Of a stretch of DNA of 64,000 nt, positions 36,373 through 51,300 are shown piece after piece. The notes below the pieces were generated by a model. That model was given only the letters and a program-made list of their open reading frames with translations. It did not search any database and was not told where the DNA came from. The stretch's first letter is position 1; the number at the start of each line of letters is the position of its first letter. Position numbers and translations under genes: made by a program. Source of the stretch: Owenia fusiformis (taxonomy: Eukaryota > Annelida > Polychaeta > Sabellida > Oweniidae); the NCBI GenBank assembly GCA_903813345.2, contig CAIIXF020000001.1, positions 52,841,885 through 52,905,884 of the forward strand. Direction: 5' to 3'.

Positions 36373-39300
36373 ATGTCTGGCTATATTGAGCCAAGTGAGT
36401 TTGTGAAGGAAGCCTGGGATGACTTCAATTCACCAACAACTTCAAGTTTTATGTCCAGAATTGGAGATTGCAAAAGGACCGTCTCCCATTTAGAAGAGGT
36501 GAGTTTAGCACTTGCAGTTTCAATCTAGTTATTTTAAGTAGTATGCTATTTTTACTTAGGAGAGAATTATACTTCCTATTTATACTAAGTATCACGCAAA
36601 TCACGCATTTTGTTGATATTTTTAAAAATCGTTTTTTATAAAATGCTGACACGGTAAACACGAATGGCGAAAGCCATAGTATTTGTGGCAAACCATAACT
36701 CATTTGAAGCGTCTTGTTATTCCGAAACCCCAAACAAAGGTTATTCAAACTTTCCTGCATTTATAATAGTCAAAAATAATTTCATCGCGACAACGTAAGA
36801 TGGCGGACACTACAGTAGTCAATGAAATAATTGAACACCAACTTAAGTTAGAAAATATAAATATATCACGCACCACGAGACTAGGTGCCTTCAAGGACTC
36901 TGAGAGGCCAAGGCCACTGCTGATTATTTTCGAGGACACAGAAATGAGAAACGATGTGATGAATGCTGCCCCAAACCTCAGAAAAAGCACCCAATGGAAC
37001 AGAACTTATATACAGCCAGACCTTTCCCCTTATGAGAGAAGAATAGCGTATGAACTACGACAAGAGAGAAATCAACGGATACAAAATGGAGAACAAGGTC
37101 TTATTATACGAAACGGAAAGATAACAAAGAAACGCCAAGCTGATCCACCAAGACAACAGTATACACGCAGACCACAACTTGATACAAATGTAAGGGAGAT
37201 TTCAGACAAAGAGGATAACATCTCAACCCACACTGATGATACAATAGAATCAGACATGGAAAGCCAAATGTACCATCCACCACGATCACCATGGCAACCT
37301 CACCAACATTTCCCAAACTCAAACAGACGAATTGAGATAGAAAAATCAGCTAGCTACCACAAAGCAGACAATCCCTCCCCCCTACCTCAAACAACAAGTG
37401 AATATCATACTCCAGACAGGCAAATTGAAATAATAGAAGAAACAAGCTACCGGAGCAGTAGCAAAAAAGACTGACAGAAGAAGGAAAAAATTGTAAATAG
37501 TGTAAATAGTGTAAATAAAACAATAGGAAACAACAAAAAGCAAAGGGAAAAAGATGTAAATTTGACTAATCCTAGTAATGACAGAAACCTGAAACCATTA
37601 ACAGTCATCTATGGAAACTGTGATTCACTAATGAACAAACGAGACGAATTAAAAGTCATTATCCAGATGAAAGATCCAGACATCATTGCTCTAACAGAAA
37701 TCAAACCAAAAAACTCGAAATACCCAGTTCTAGAACAAGAACTTAAACTCGATATGTACAACAGTTTCCACAATATTGATAAGACAAACACCAGGGGAAC
37801 AATAATATATGTGAAATCCCACATCAAATCATCACAAATTGAATTATCAGGAAACGAAGCTGAATCTATATGGATCACTGTAGGATCTGGACAACATGAA
37901 TGTACAATAGGATGTATATATCGCAGCCCGAGCAGTACCAAAGACAATTCATTTGCAGTACTAAACCAAATCACAGAAATATGTGGAAAGTCACCCAAAC
38001 ACATGTTAGTAGTTGGAGATTTCAACCTACCACAGATTGACTGGGAAATCAAATCGGCGCTAAATGGACCAAATAAGGAAACTTCGGAATACCTGCTTGA
38101 AATAATTGATGACAACTTCTTGACCCAACACCAGATGAAAACCACACAAACCAGAACAGGACAACAAGGAAATCTACTAGACCTAGTACTTACAAATGAG
38201 CCAGACACAATAAGCAACCTAGAAAACAACCCACCGCTGGGGAGAAGTGATCACCACATGCTTTCTATGACTATAAACTGTGCACAAAAATTCACACCAA
38301 ATGAGAAAAAGATAGAACTTCTACAGAAAGCAGACTTCAAGAAAATGAGAAGTGATTTAAGTGTAGACTGGGAACAAATCTTCGAAGGCCAAACAACTGA
38401 AGAAAGCTAGTCAATATTCAAAACCAAATTAGAAGAAACCACAGAAAAACATATCCCCAAAATTACACCGGGAAAAAAGAGACAACCGTGGATAGATACA
38501 GAGTGTATGAAGGCGATAAGAACCAAACGGAAAGCTTTTAACAAGATGACACGAAAAAGGAAAGATGATACTCTGAATGAAGAAGATAAAAAGATATTTA
38601 GGAAAGCATGTAATCAAGCCAAGTCAGAAGTAAGAAAAGCCATAAGAAGATATGAAAAGAAAATGGCAAAAACGATAAAATATAATCAAAAACCATTCTG
38701 GAAATATGCCAACAATAAGAAAAAATCCAGAGTAGGAATCCCTGATCTTGATCGAAAGGATGGAACACAAACAAATTCAAACCTAGAAAAATCAGAAGTC
38801 CTTAACGAATTCTTCGCAGAAGTATTTACAGATGAGGAGACTGAGAATATACCAGTCATAGACTACATATATATAGGGTCTTATATTACCAACTGGCAGA
38901 TAAGCGAAGGAGAAGTGACCCTTGAACTAAAAAATCTGAAAACCAACAAATCACCAGGACCGGACAAAATCAAAGGAATTATCCTCAAGGAACTAGCAGA
39001 CACTATAGCCCATCCCCTCTATTTAATCTACAAGAAATCACTAGATGAAGGATACCTACCACAAGACTGGAGACGAGCTAACATAACCCCTCTACATAAG
39101 AGCGGTTCAAAGTCAAGTCCTAACAACTACCGCCCAATAAGTCTCACATATATTACCTGCAAAATACTTGAAAGCATCATCAGAAGGCAACTGATTGAAC
39201 ACCTGTACAAAAACAATCTCCTAAATACAGCCCAACATGGTTTCCTGCCAAATAGGTCTTGTACAACTAATCTTCTGGAAATAGTTGAAGCATGGTCAAA

Positions 39301-42300
39301 TCTACTAGATACAGGGGGCGCTACTGATGCTATTTATCTTGATTATGCCAAGGCGTTTGATTCCGTGCCCCACCAAAGTCTCCTACTCAAACTGGAAAGA
39401 AATTTTGGAATTAGGGGTAAATCTCTGATGTGGCTCTCGCACTTCATCCAACATAGAGAACAACGAGTAGTTATAAATGACATATCAGCACCATGGACCC
39501 CTGTACGGTCAGGAATAGCTCAGGGATCTGTAATTGGACCTTTGATCTACCTACTGTATGTCAACGACATGCCAAACGTTGTTAAACACAGTAATATAAG
39601 CCTGTTCGCTGATGATACTAAACTCCATAGAAAAGTTAACTCCATAGATGATCAAACTTTACTACAGAGGGATATTGACAATGTTCAAAAATGGACTCAA
39701 GATTGGCAATTAAAATTCAATACTAAAAAATGTGGCGTACTACATATTGGAAGAAGTAACAGGAATTTCGACTACCTGATGAAAGACAACAACTCAGACC
39801 AGAAATCTACAATTAGACATAGTAACTGTGAAAGAGATCTTGGAGTTTATATGGATACAAATCTCAAATTCAGTAACCATGTCAAAACCATAGCAAACAA
39901 TGCAAACAAAGTGCTTGGAATGGTAAAAAGATCTTTTACATACTGGGACATTGATACATTTAAATTACTATTCAATGGCTTAGTCAGACCCAAACTTGAG
40001 TTTGCACAATCAGTGTGGAATCCCTACATGAAGAAGGATATAGAAGCCCTAGAGAAAATACAAAGAAGAGCAACGCGTATAGTTCCAACACTTAAAGCTC
40101 TACCCTACCCCCAGAGACTAAAGGCACTAGACCTTACAACACTTGCCTACAGACGACTACGTGGTGATATGATAGAGACGTTCAAATACATCAACTCATA
40201 CTATGATGTCAACACAACAGCAACATTACCTAATTTCCAAGCAAGAGAAACACACAATAGAAGAGGAAATTCCCAACCACTCCTAAAAGCCCACTGCAAA
40301 ACCTCAATGAGACAAAACACTTTCAGCCACAGGGTAACAAACAATTGGAACAGTCTCCCAGAGTACGTAGTGCAGTCAGTCCATGTCAACCAGTTCAAGA
40401 ACCGCCTAGATGCACATTGGTATCACCATCCTTTAAAATTCAATTACGAAATTGCTGGCGTACAAGTAGCCCCCAAGCTACGTTAGTTTCAAAAAGTATC
40501 AGAACTGTCATACAGGCAATGTCTGCCTAGGACGGAAAATTACTTATAAACTTATAAACTTATAATCATCTGGGACTGTGTATGCCAATTTCGGTTTGAC
40601 CTTTGGATTTAATTGACAATTTTGCGAAGATTAATTTTAGCAATTTTACTTTACACTTCCTCATCAATAATCTTAACCTCTATATGTATACTCACAAAAT
40701 GCAGTTTAATAAGAAACCAAAAAATGTGATGGGTTTACACAAATGATTTGTAGCCCTTTGGTTAACACGAAAATCTTTCGTGTCTATTCTTTCAAAAGCA
40801 AGCAAATTTTTTAATTGAAAGAATATTGAATGTTATGCAGAGATTTTTATCTCACATTGTCATCTTTAGATTGTATTTTCTGATTACATATCAGTGATCT
40901 CCCCAGCATTTTTTCTAACAGGGGTGGATTTCACGGCTCGCTTTGCTCGCAATATACACCGCTATTTTGTTTACCAGACCCCAAGTATACATTACTATTT
41001 ATTTATTTAAGGGGCAGTGAGAAGGGCGGTGGTGGTCAACAGGGCGGGTGCAGGGCGGGTGAAATAAGCACACATGGCAGGGTGCCATTCTTCAATTAGA
41101 TCCTGGGGAGAACAAAGCATATGTATTGAAGAATGTGTCATTTTTGATGGATTATTTTTTTGGGTCACCCTGTTTATCAAAATTGGTGGCTTAGTTTAAC
41201 AAATTGAAGAGTTCAACATAGGATTTTACAATGTCGCCTCTACAAACTTCATCTTCCTTTATTAAGTCCAGACTATGATTAACAGTGTTTAAACTTTGGA
41301 CTGATCATTTACTTTTCATTTTGTATCTGAAACAAGATCCATTTCTCCTCTAGTTTGAAGAGTGCAGTACTGTTGAGAATGATAACAGTAACATTATTAT
41401 CAATATACCTAATCTACTAATAGCTCCTTGTTAATAAATATTTTAGCTAGAATGGTGAACTAAAAATATTTTGAAGCCATTGCTGCCGCAAGTCTTTCCA
41501 TTATGCATTTAATATGCCTTTTCTCTGTTATTTTTGGTAATTATTTATTGATTTTCCGATAAGCATTCAACGGCGAGTTATTTAGAGATGATTTTGTATA
41601 TCAGATGGAATATGTATACAGTATGCATCAATCCACAAGAGCTTCTATTTCGAAACAGACCCTTGAAGATAAAGTCCTTCACTTTATCGAACTGGAGTAT
41701 CATTATTGTTATTACTGCCTTGTGATCAACCCATACTCTTCATATCTCTTTTAAGCTCAATTGATTGATTAATGGAACAATATTAACTCCATAATTCAAA
41801 GTGAGTAGTATCTGGTGACTCTTATTCTGCAAAATTAAAGAATAATAACGATTGGTTTCCTAACAAACAGTGATTCAAAATCCAATATTCAGTCTTCACT
41901 GACTAATAAATATCATTGGATGGAGGCATGGAAAAATGTCTTCGAAGTACAAGTCACACATTTATTATTTTTTCCAGTCTTTTTCTTATCCTTTCAATAG
42001 CTTTTACTGTTTAAACAATTTGATTTTCATGTACTATGAATAAGAGATAATCCTATCATCTTACACAATCGGAAAAGATCGAAGATCAAAATGACTGCAG
42101 TCGTCAGGTCTTCATAAATAGCCATCATTTATTTCATATTTTCACTCCCATGTGGCCTAATGACATCCACTTTTGTGGTCATTAAGATGCTATCATCATA
42201 AAACTGTTTTAAAAAAATGTTTGGGGTAATTTTCTATTCTTAAAAAAATTTTCAACTTATTTTATGATGTTTTTGTTATGATAAATTATTAAGAAATGAA

Positions 42301-45300
42301 AAAAAATTAATGAATGTTTTTGATACCTGTAGATCCTCAGACTGCAGAAATGTATTTTACAAAAAATATTTACTTATATGATTTTCAGACGCTGGATGTA
42401 GACAGAACAGGATTATCCAAGATGAAAAAATCCATTAAAGCTCTTTACAATTCCGGCACAAGTAAGTGTTTCTATAGCAACTGGTTATTTTTTTCATCAT
42501 TGCCCTGATGGGATTATAAGAGGCTAATAACAAGGGGCATACTGGAAACTGTAGATAATAATAATAGGTCTTGTGTAAATAATGTATTTTCATTTTCTTG
42601 TCGTTGACTTTTTCAAATTGTTTCTATAGTTCAAAAAATGATGCATGAGTTTTGCATTGATTTATGCGACTAAGACATTGTATGTGGTAAGACATACATG
42701 TAACTCATGAAGGAATCTATAGGGGATGTTAAGAGGAGGAAAAGCCCCAGACTGGCCCAGAGCTGTAGATATAACACACATAATTACATCTCTTGCTTAC
42801 CAGACCTTTGTTTGTTTGAATTAGTAGTAGAACTAAAGTTGAATATTTGTTGCATTTAATAAAGATGTATTTATTAATGGGGTTTTGATGTGGGAATCTA
42901 CATCCAAAACATTATGGAGCTTTGAAGGCTGGGTAGTGAGAGTTTTGATGAGGGAATCAACATGCAAATATATTATGGAACATTGAGTACTAGGTTGGAA
43001 GTACATGTATGTAAATCTCATACAAGGGTTTGTATCATGGTAATGAAAACCTTCACTGATGACATCTCTTCTTCATTGAGAACATCTTGTCTTCATTGTA
43101 GACAGCCCTTCTTCATATAGGGCATCTAGCTCATAGAACAATTAATATAGGGTATCTAACTCATGGAACCCTTCACATAGGGTATCTAGCTCATGGAACC
43201 CTTCATATAGGGCATCTAGCTCATAGAACCCTTCTTATAGGGCATCTAATTCATGCAACCCTTTGTATAGGGCATCTAACTCATGGAACCATTCATATGA
43301 GGCATCTAAGCTCATAGAACCCTTTGTATAGGGCATATAAGCTCATAGAACCCTTTGTATAGGGCATCTAATTCGTGGAACCCTTCATATAGGGCATCTA
43401 ATTCATGGAACCCTTTGTATAGGGCATCTAACTCATGGAACCATTCATATGAGGCATCTAGCTCATAGAACACATCACCATTAACTCTATATCTAGATTT
43501 TAGGAATTAGGTATATCCCTTTGAGTGACCTCAACCAGAATTGAGTCCACATGGTTCTGCATCCACTGATGGATTTCAATTTGTTTCATGAAAACTATTG
43601 ATTTTACCAGTTATTGGCATAATTCTTATAGTCAGAAGTGAAGATTTTAGAGAATTATTATTAGAGGACTCTGGGTCACTTACAATTTATTGCTCACTTA
43701 TTATTATCGATTGATATAATTGAATAAGAAATTGGAAGTAAGGAATTAGAGTTCCCGTAAGTGAGCTTTAATGCTCTAATACATGAAAGAGCAATGATAG
43801 ATCTGGTTCCCAATGCCACTTGCTGATTACTATCTGATATGTTTACAAAAGCAGCTAATACCCCATTGAAGATGGTGATTATGTTTGATGAATTGGTTTT
43901 CCATGAGGATCTTCATTTATTCACTTTTATATAACTGTTCAACCCCATTTGGGCTGAATATTAATAGTAACTTAAACATTTATTCTGAATACATTTTGAC
44001 ATGAAACTTCCTGGTTTGATAAACTTTTTTGTAGCTTTTGTATGCATACAATATACTCTACACTACCTGTGCTATTCATGAAAACTCTTCAATTGATTAA
44101 TATTGTACTCAACCAAAAAAGTGGAGCATTAATTTATTGTTATACAGAAAAATTATTTCTCCTTTAAAATATACTAAATCTTGTGCTGAGCATAGTTTGG
44201 CCAATCATTTATTTCCTTGGTATACAGAGCATAGGGGAGGGGGTTAGGACAACTCTACTGCTGTTCCTGTGTGTGGGACTTATTGTATTACCCGCAAAGA
44301 TGTGGAACATTTTGGTGTGTTTAGTAGAGAAATAAAATGTTTTACATACATTTTAGTAATTTTTCCACTTTTTTGGATCACCCTGTCTAATTATCCCAAC
44401 GAACGAAGTTCGGTAGGGATATAGTGAAGCCCTCCGTCCGTCCGTCAGTCCGTCAGTCAGTCAGTCCGTCCGTCCGTCCGTCCGGAAGATAACTCAAATA
44501 TTAGTAGACGGATTTTCTTCATATTTTGTGGAAAGATGTATTTTGATGAAAAGTTTTACGCAAAAATTTTTTTTTCAAGATGGCCGCCGTTTTAAAAATG
44601 ACGCAAAAATCATAAATTTTTCATTCTAAACCAAAGTAATTAATATTATTGTTTGAAATTTTGGTAGTATATTCGCTATCTATTTCACATTTATTCCGTG
44701 TTTTTCATCCTGACCCCCAGGGGCTGTGTATGGGGGTCAGGAAAACAGAAATTTTCGCTAATTTTTAGATCTTTCTGAAGTATAGCTTTATTATACCCAA
44801 ATGAAAGGCAATTAAGTGCAGATTGCAAATATTGTATCTTTTTTCTGATTCGAGCCTCGTAAAATTCAAAATGGCCGTCTAATGTATGATTTCGCAATAA
44901 TTTTTCGATCCCTTCAAAGTATGGCTATATAATACTCAAATTGAAGGAATTTTGGAGTAGATAACAATTATGGTATTATTTTTCAGATTTGTACCTCAGA
45001 AAATTCAAAATGGATTTTTTCAAGATGGCCGCCGCTTTAAAAATGACAGGACTTCTTCGCAAAAATCATAAATTTTCCATTCTAAACCAAAGTAATTAAT
45101 ATTATTGTTTGAAATTTTGGTAGTATATTCGCAACATCTATCTATTTCATATATATTCTGTGTTTTTCATCCTGACCCCCAGGGGCCGTGTACAGAAATT
45201 TTCGCTAATTTGTAGATCTTTCTGAAGTATAGCTTTATTATACTCAAATGAAAGGCAATTAAGAGTAGATTGCAAATATTGTATCTTTCTTCTGATTCGA

Positions 45301-48300
45301 GCCTCGTAAAATTCAAAATGGCGGTCTAATGTTCAATTTCGCAATAATTTTTTGATCCCTTCAACGTATGGCTATATAATACTCAAATTGAAGGAATTTT
45401 GGAGTAGATCACAATTATGGTATTATTTTTCAGATTTGTACCTCAGAAAATTCAAAATGACTGCTTTGCAGGAATTCGCAATTCTAAAATCTAAATTTTT
45501 CAATTTTAACCAAAGTAATGAGTATAATTGATTGGAATTCGGTAATTGATATTTTGTTCGTTGGGATTTGCTACTCCGCGGAGTTGCCATTATCTAGTTA
45601 TTATTCTGTTGTCATTTCACAGATTTCAGGTTATGGTAAACTGTATATTGTATTTCTATATCATTGTAACATGTCATAAGTAAAAGTCATTTCATATTGA
45701 AATCATATGTCATGAGCTCATTGGTTTTCTTATGAAAAACACGACGTCATAGCCAATTTTATAAACAGGCCTCATTTGCCATTGAAATGGATCTCCCGAT
45801 GTTCGCTTGTCTTTTATGAGTATTCTCTGAAAGTTTGCATCGATTAACTTCAATAGTATTACCATAGTTTTGAAATGATGATGTTGAACTGATGTTTAAC
45901 TGAAATAAATGCCAACGATTTCAAATTTTACTTTGCGCATGCGCGGCACTGAGAAAGCACGTACTCATGATTGTTCATGTGATTACATCCTGCAATTTGA
46001 TTGGAGATTGTATAATGGGGAATCCCCGAATAAAATAGAATATGAAAGAATTATGGGAGCTACTCACTTCTGCATTTGTCATGTAATTTTAATGATAACC
46101 TTAGCTGAATTGTCATGTTGTACTTTTATCCCTCCAACTTTTTCAGTTTAGCGTGATGCTTGTAAATGTAGTGATTTGTCATCCTCCCATGGCAGTGCTC
46201 CAAGATCCAGAATATCTTTGTCTTTCTCTTTGAAGTAGGAACAGATTCTAAAGCTCTGTGTTCGGAGGATGTCATTGGTCAAAATTGAATATTTTTTATT
46301 TATACATTGCATGATCTGTTATATATATTTTATGTGATTCCAGCTCATGTATCAAATGAAGCATACTTTGCGGAGAGTCTGGAAAAACTCGGCTCTAGTG
46401 CAAAAGACCAGGAAGAGAACATAGGTGGCGCTTTTAACAAGTTCGCTGTCATTGCGAAAGATTTATCTGCTCTCATGAAAAATTTAGTAAGTTGGTTATC
46501 TCATTTGAAATGTACAGGTTGAGCCAAAAAAGGTAACTCAAACAAAGCTTAATAAATCAGTCATCCAGTATTGGTTTTAAGTCGTAGTTGGCATAATTGA
46601 ACCTTGTTGAATATGTAAATTACTCATTCAGTAGACTTGGACATTAAAACCTGATTCTCTGTAATTTTTGAAACGTGAAAAATTCCTTGCCTACATTAGT
46701 AAGCAGTAGGTCGTAGGACATAATAGTCAAAAATTGAAAAAGTAATTTGCACCTTTTGCATTATTACAAGGCAGTCATCACTTTATACACAAACTATTTT
46801 TTGAAGCTTCAGTAACTAGCTGATATATACTTCATCATAATTTAAAAATTCATATACAGTAAATAACAGCTCTCTATGAGTTTAGTTATAATTACTTGTT
46901 TATTTTTACATTTATAGATGTCCCATTTGAACAACACTATAATGTTCCCACTTGATTCATTCATGAAAGGAGACCTCAGGGGAATGAAAGATGACTACAA
47001 GAGACCATTTGATAAGGCAACCAAAGAATATGAAAATAAATAGTAAGTCTGAGGGAATATATATTCATTATGAAAGATATTTATTTGGAGGATGCATCAA
47101 ATTTCAAAATGTGTCACGTTAATAGCAGTTTAGTGTAAGTACTCTATTATTCCCCACTTGAATATCTTTGGAATTTTATTTTTTCTGATATAAATGGGCA
47201 TGGGCACTTATTAGGGGGTAGGCACTAATTACAGAGAATACAGTAATAACATTACTTTAATTTTACATGTAGTAAGATATGTATAATTAACCAGAGAAAG
47301 TTATTATATGTGCTTTGATGTATGAGTTATATATTTGCAGCTTAAAGATCAAGAAAGAACTTGAGCAGAGTGCCAGAGAGGCGGGAATGATAAGAGAGGT
47401 TAAGCCACAAGAGGTGACATAAACCAACAACCATTTCTCTAGTATATTTTATCATAATTTGAAATACTTTTAAGTATAAATGTTATTACTGTCTTGTTGC
47501 TGTGTACTTGTCTAAAAAGAGGTAACCATTAAATGCCTTTTTAGTTCAGCTGACTTTAGCAACAAAAATGTCCTAAAAGTAATGCATTGAAAGGTAACGG
47601 AAGATACAGAAATAATTTTACTAATATATTGTACTGCAAATTTTTCTCTATTAGATTGCTGAAGACCTAGAACGTGAGAGAAGGTTCTTCCAATTGCAAG
47701 CTTGTGAGGTACTGTATTTTTCATCTTTACCAATACTATAAAGCCTGTGAAAATTTGATTTTCATATATTTCATATTTTTCTCGTTAAATATGATAAGTC
47801 AATGGTATGGATTTAAGAAAATCTGAACACCTAATAACATATTTCAACAAAATTCAATTTCTAAACTGCCAGACAACCATTTTGATCAATCAGCCTATTA
47901 TATACTATATGACTGAAGGAATACACTATGGTTTAACAGTATGACTAACAACCTGGTTGCAACTCTTGCTTTTCTTAATAGCTTAAACATAACATTTTGA
48001 GCAATCAGCCTATTATATACTATATGACTGAAGGAATACACTATGGTTTAACAGTATGACTAACAACCTGGTTGCAACTCTTGCTTTTCTTAATAGCTTA
48101 AACATAACATTTTGATCAATCAGCCTATTATATACTATATGACTGAAGGAATACACTATGGTTTAACAGTATGACTAACAACCTGGTTGCAACTCTTGCA
48201 TTTCTTAATAGCTTAAACATAACATTTTGATCAATCAGCCTATTATATACTATATGACTGAAGGAATACACTATGGTTTAACAGTATGACTAACAACCTG

Positions 48301-51300
48301 GTTGCAACTCTTGCTTTTCTTAATAGCTTAAACATAACATTTTGATCAGCCTATTATATACCTTATGATTGAAGGAATACACTATGGTTTAACAGTATGA
48401 CTAACAACCTGGTTGCAACTCTTGCATTTCTTAATAGCTTAAACATAACATTTTGATCAGCCTATTATATACCTTATGATTGAAGGAATACACTATGGTT
48501 TAACAGTATGACTAACAACCTGGTTGCAACTCTTGCATTCCTTAATAGCTTAAACATAACATTTTGATCAGCCTATTATATACCTTATGATTGAAGGAAT
48601 ACACTATGGTTTAACAGTATGACTAACAACCTGGTTGCAACTCTTGCTTTTCTTAATAGCTTAAACATAACATTTTGATCAGCCTATTATATACCTTATG
48701 ATTGAAGGAATACACTATGGTTTAACAGTATGACTAACAACCTGGTTGCAACTCTTGCATTTCTTAATAGCTTAAACATAACATTTTGATCAGCCTATTA
48801 TATACCTTATGATTGAAGGAATACACTATGGTTTAACAGTATGACTAACAACCTGGTTGCAACTCTTGCTTTTCTTAATAGCTTAAACATAACATTTTGA
48901 TCAATCGGGCTATTATATACCTTATGACTGAAGGATTACACTATGGTTAAACAGTATGACTAACAACCTGGTTGCAACTCTTGCATTTCTTAATAGCTTA
49001 AACATAACATTTTGATCAATCAGGCTATTACCTTATGACTGAAGGAATACACTATGTTTTATCAGTATGACTAACAACCTGGTTGCAACTCTTGCATTTC
49101 TTGATAGCTTAAACATAACATTTTGTCATTGTGTTCGCCTGTGTTGATTGGGCAGAACAAAATTGTTTCTTTTTGCATGTTAATTGTTTCTTGTTGCATG
49201 TATTTATTTGTAATTCACAATGTGTGTAAAGTATAAAATTAGTGAAAACTAAAATTGTTAAAATTTCCTTTTATTAGATATACGCTTTGAGCGAATTCTG
49301 CATTAATAACTTTATTTATACATGTAATGTTTGTATTAGTTAAAGTATTCAGTCTTAATTCATTTGAAAATGTAAGTAAATTTTCTTCCAGTATCTGTTA
49401 AAAGTGAGTGAAATAAAAACTAAAAAAGGGACAGATCTGTTGCAGCATCTAGTGGAATTCTATCAAGCACAAAATACGTAAGTGTCTGACTTATTTTGCA
49501 AGCATTTTTTAATTTTCACACTCCCACACAGTTGAGACACATATTTTAATAATTTTTGTGTTGTAAAGTTCATTGTGCTGTTTCATGCTTTTTTGCTCAT
49601 ATTTTTAGACATACAAGGCACTTTTGGAAAATGTCTCATCCTAAGTCCTCTGTATGAATGGTTTCACTTGTCTCAAGATCTAAAGCATTATAGACCATCA
49701 TATAGACTTGTCAATAAGGTTTAAAATGCTATTTTTACAGATATTTCCAAGAAGGTCTTCGCACAATTCAACATTACAGTTCATATATAGAGGAACTCAA
49801 TTCACAGATAAGCAAGATTAAATTACGCCAAGATAGCGAGAGACGGAATCTTACAGAACTAAGGGATGCATTAAAAGGATCTATGGCTGCCTATAAAGAT
49901 GTAAGGAGTGTTATAGTATTAGCTTAATATATGTATATTTTTGTCCTCAATTGAGTTTTCTAACATTGTACACTTTAGCCCTAACCTGAACTTGCTTGTT
50001 ATATGTTATACAAGAAGCAATGCACATATGATACTGTGTATCTGAAACAATGCTACATAAGATACAGTGTATCAGAAGCAATGCAATATATGACTGTGTA
50101 TCAGAAGCAATGCAACATATGATACAGTGTATCTGAAACAATGCTACATAAGATACAGTGTATCAGAAGCAATGCAATATATGACTCTGTGTATCAGAAG
50201 CAATGCAATATATGACTCTGTGTATCAGAAGCAATGCAACATATGATACAGTGTATCAGAAGCAATGCAATATATGATACTGTATTCTTTTTTCTCTTAA
50301 AGCAACGTAGGCATAGTATTATGTTGGTAAGTATATGAATTCTAATGTTACTCAGTAATAGTTTTCTGTTGTTTTTATGTTACCACCACAAGTTGTGACA
50401 TAATGTTATAGTCTTCAACTCTTTTGTGATGGCAGTTGGTGTTTGGCAGATTGTGTTTGATGTCTGTAACAAATGACAGGTTCTGACATTTTGCATGTTA
50501 ATGCCTTGTCTTATCTCTGGGAACTCCACAGTCAAAGTGCCAATATAACCTCTTTGAGTTGTATTACTTGTAAGAAGAAAACATCTTGTTACATGGTCAT
50601 ATCTTTTTTATTTACTTAAAAACAGTTCAAGTATAAGAACTTTACTATTATGTCACCACCATAAGTGGAGATATAAAAAGTTATAATCACCAACTTTTTG
50701 TGGATGGTGTCTGTAACAAATTCTTACAATTTTTCTGCATAAATGTAATTTATTTCATTTCGATCTTCACAGTTTATGTTTTTGTGGTCAAGTTGTGATG
50801 TACTACATGTTTCATGGAATACACTTTCTGTGAATGCATCCCTCCAAACATTTGCGTCCTTTGTATTTCCTCATCATAGCCTTGGGGGTCATGATCCGCT
50901 GAAACATGATTATGCATATATTATAGTTGTATGATAAAGATACACCACTGTGTTCTTAATCAATGTTGCCATAAAGTGATGTGTTTGTCAAAATAAGTAG
51001 ATATGTGGAATTTAATGGTCAATGAACATCTGGCTATTGTTAGTAAGTTTTAAAATGGGTAATTATGTCTCTGTAGTTCTGCATCATCAAGTCATTTTTC
51101 TCACAACCATATTTTACTCTTTATTACTTTCACATATACATAATTCACACACTCCTACATTTGATTTACCTTTGTTTTTGGATCAGCAAACATGTATTTA
51201 CATCCACAGCATCGTGATAGTTTACCTTTTCTTTTTTTGGGGCAGGGTATCTTTGTCAAACACGATTGGTTGGAAGTTCCAGAATCATCTTTGGAAGAAA

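Larger units (their letters stand above)
36780..40566 (+). mobile_element. CR1-like non-LTR retrotransposon (LINE), near full length
   Basis: Lies in ASAP intron 1 on the same strand. ORF1 (36800-37474) and ORF2 (37562-40486) are followed by a short 3' UTR and an octamer tail (CTTATAAA)n at 40543-40566, a tail type seen in the CR1 clade. The 5' end probably starts just before 36800. No poly(A) tail and no certain target duplication. Confidence 0.85.

Noticed and set aside
37609-38229. 206-codon minus-strand frame
   Set aside because: Antisense shadow of the LINE endonuclease domain.
47881-49125. CRISPR-like regular array
   Set aside because: The whole 111/115-bp unit is repeated, with no unique spacers, in an animal intron; it is a satellite.
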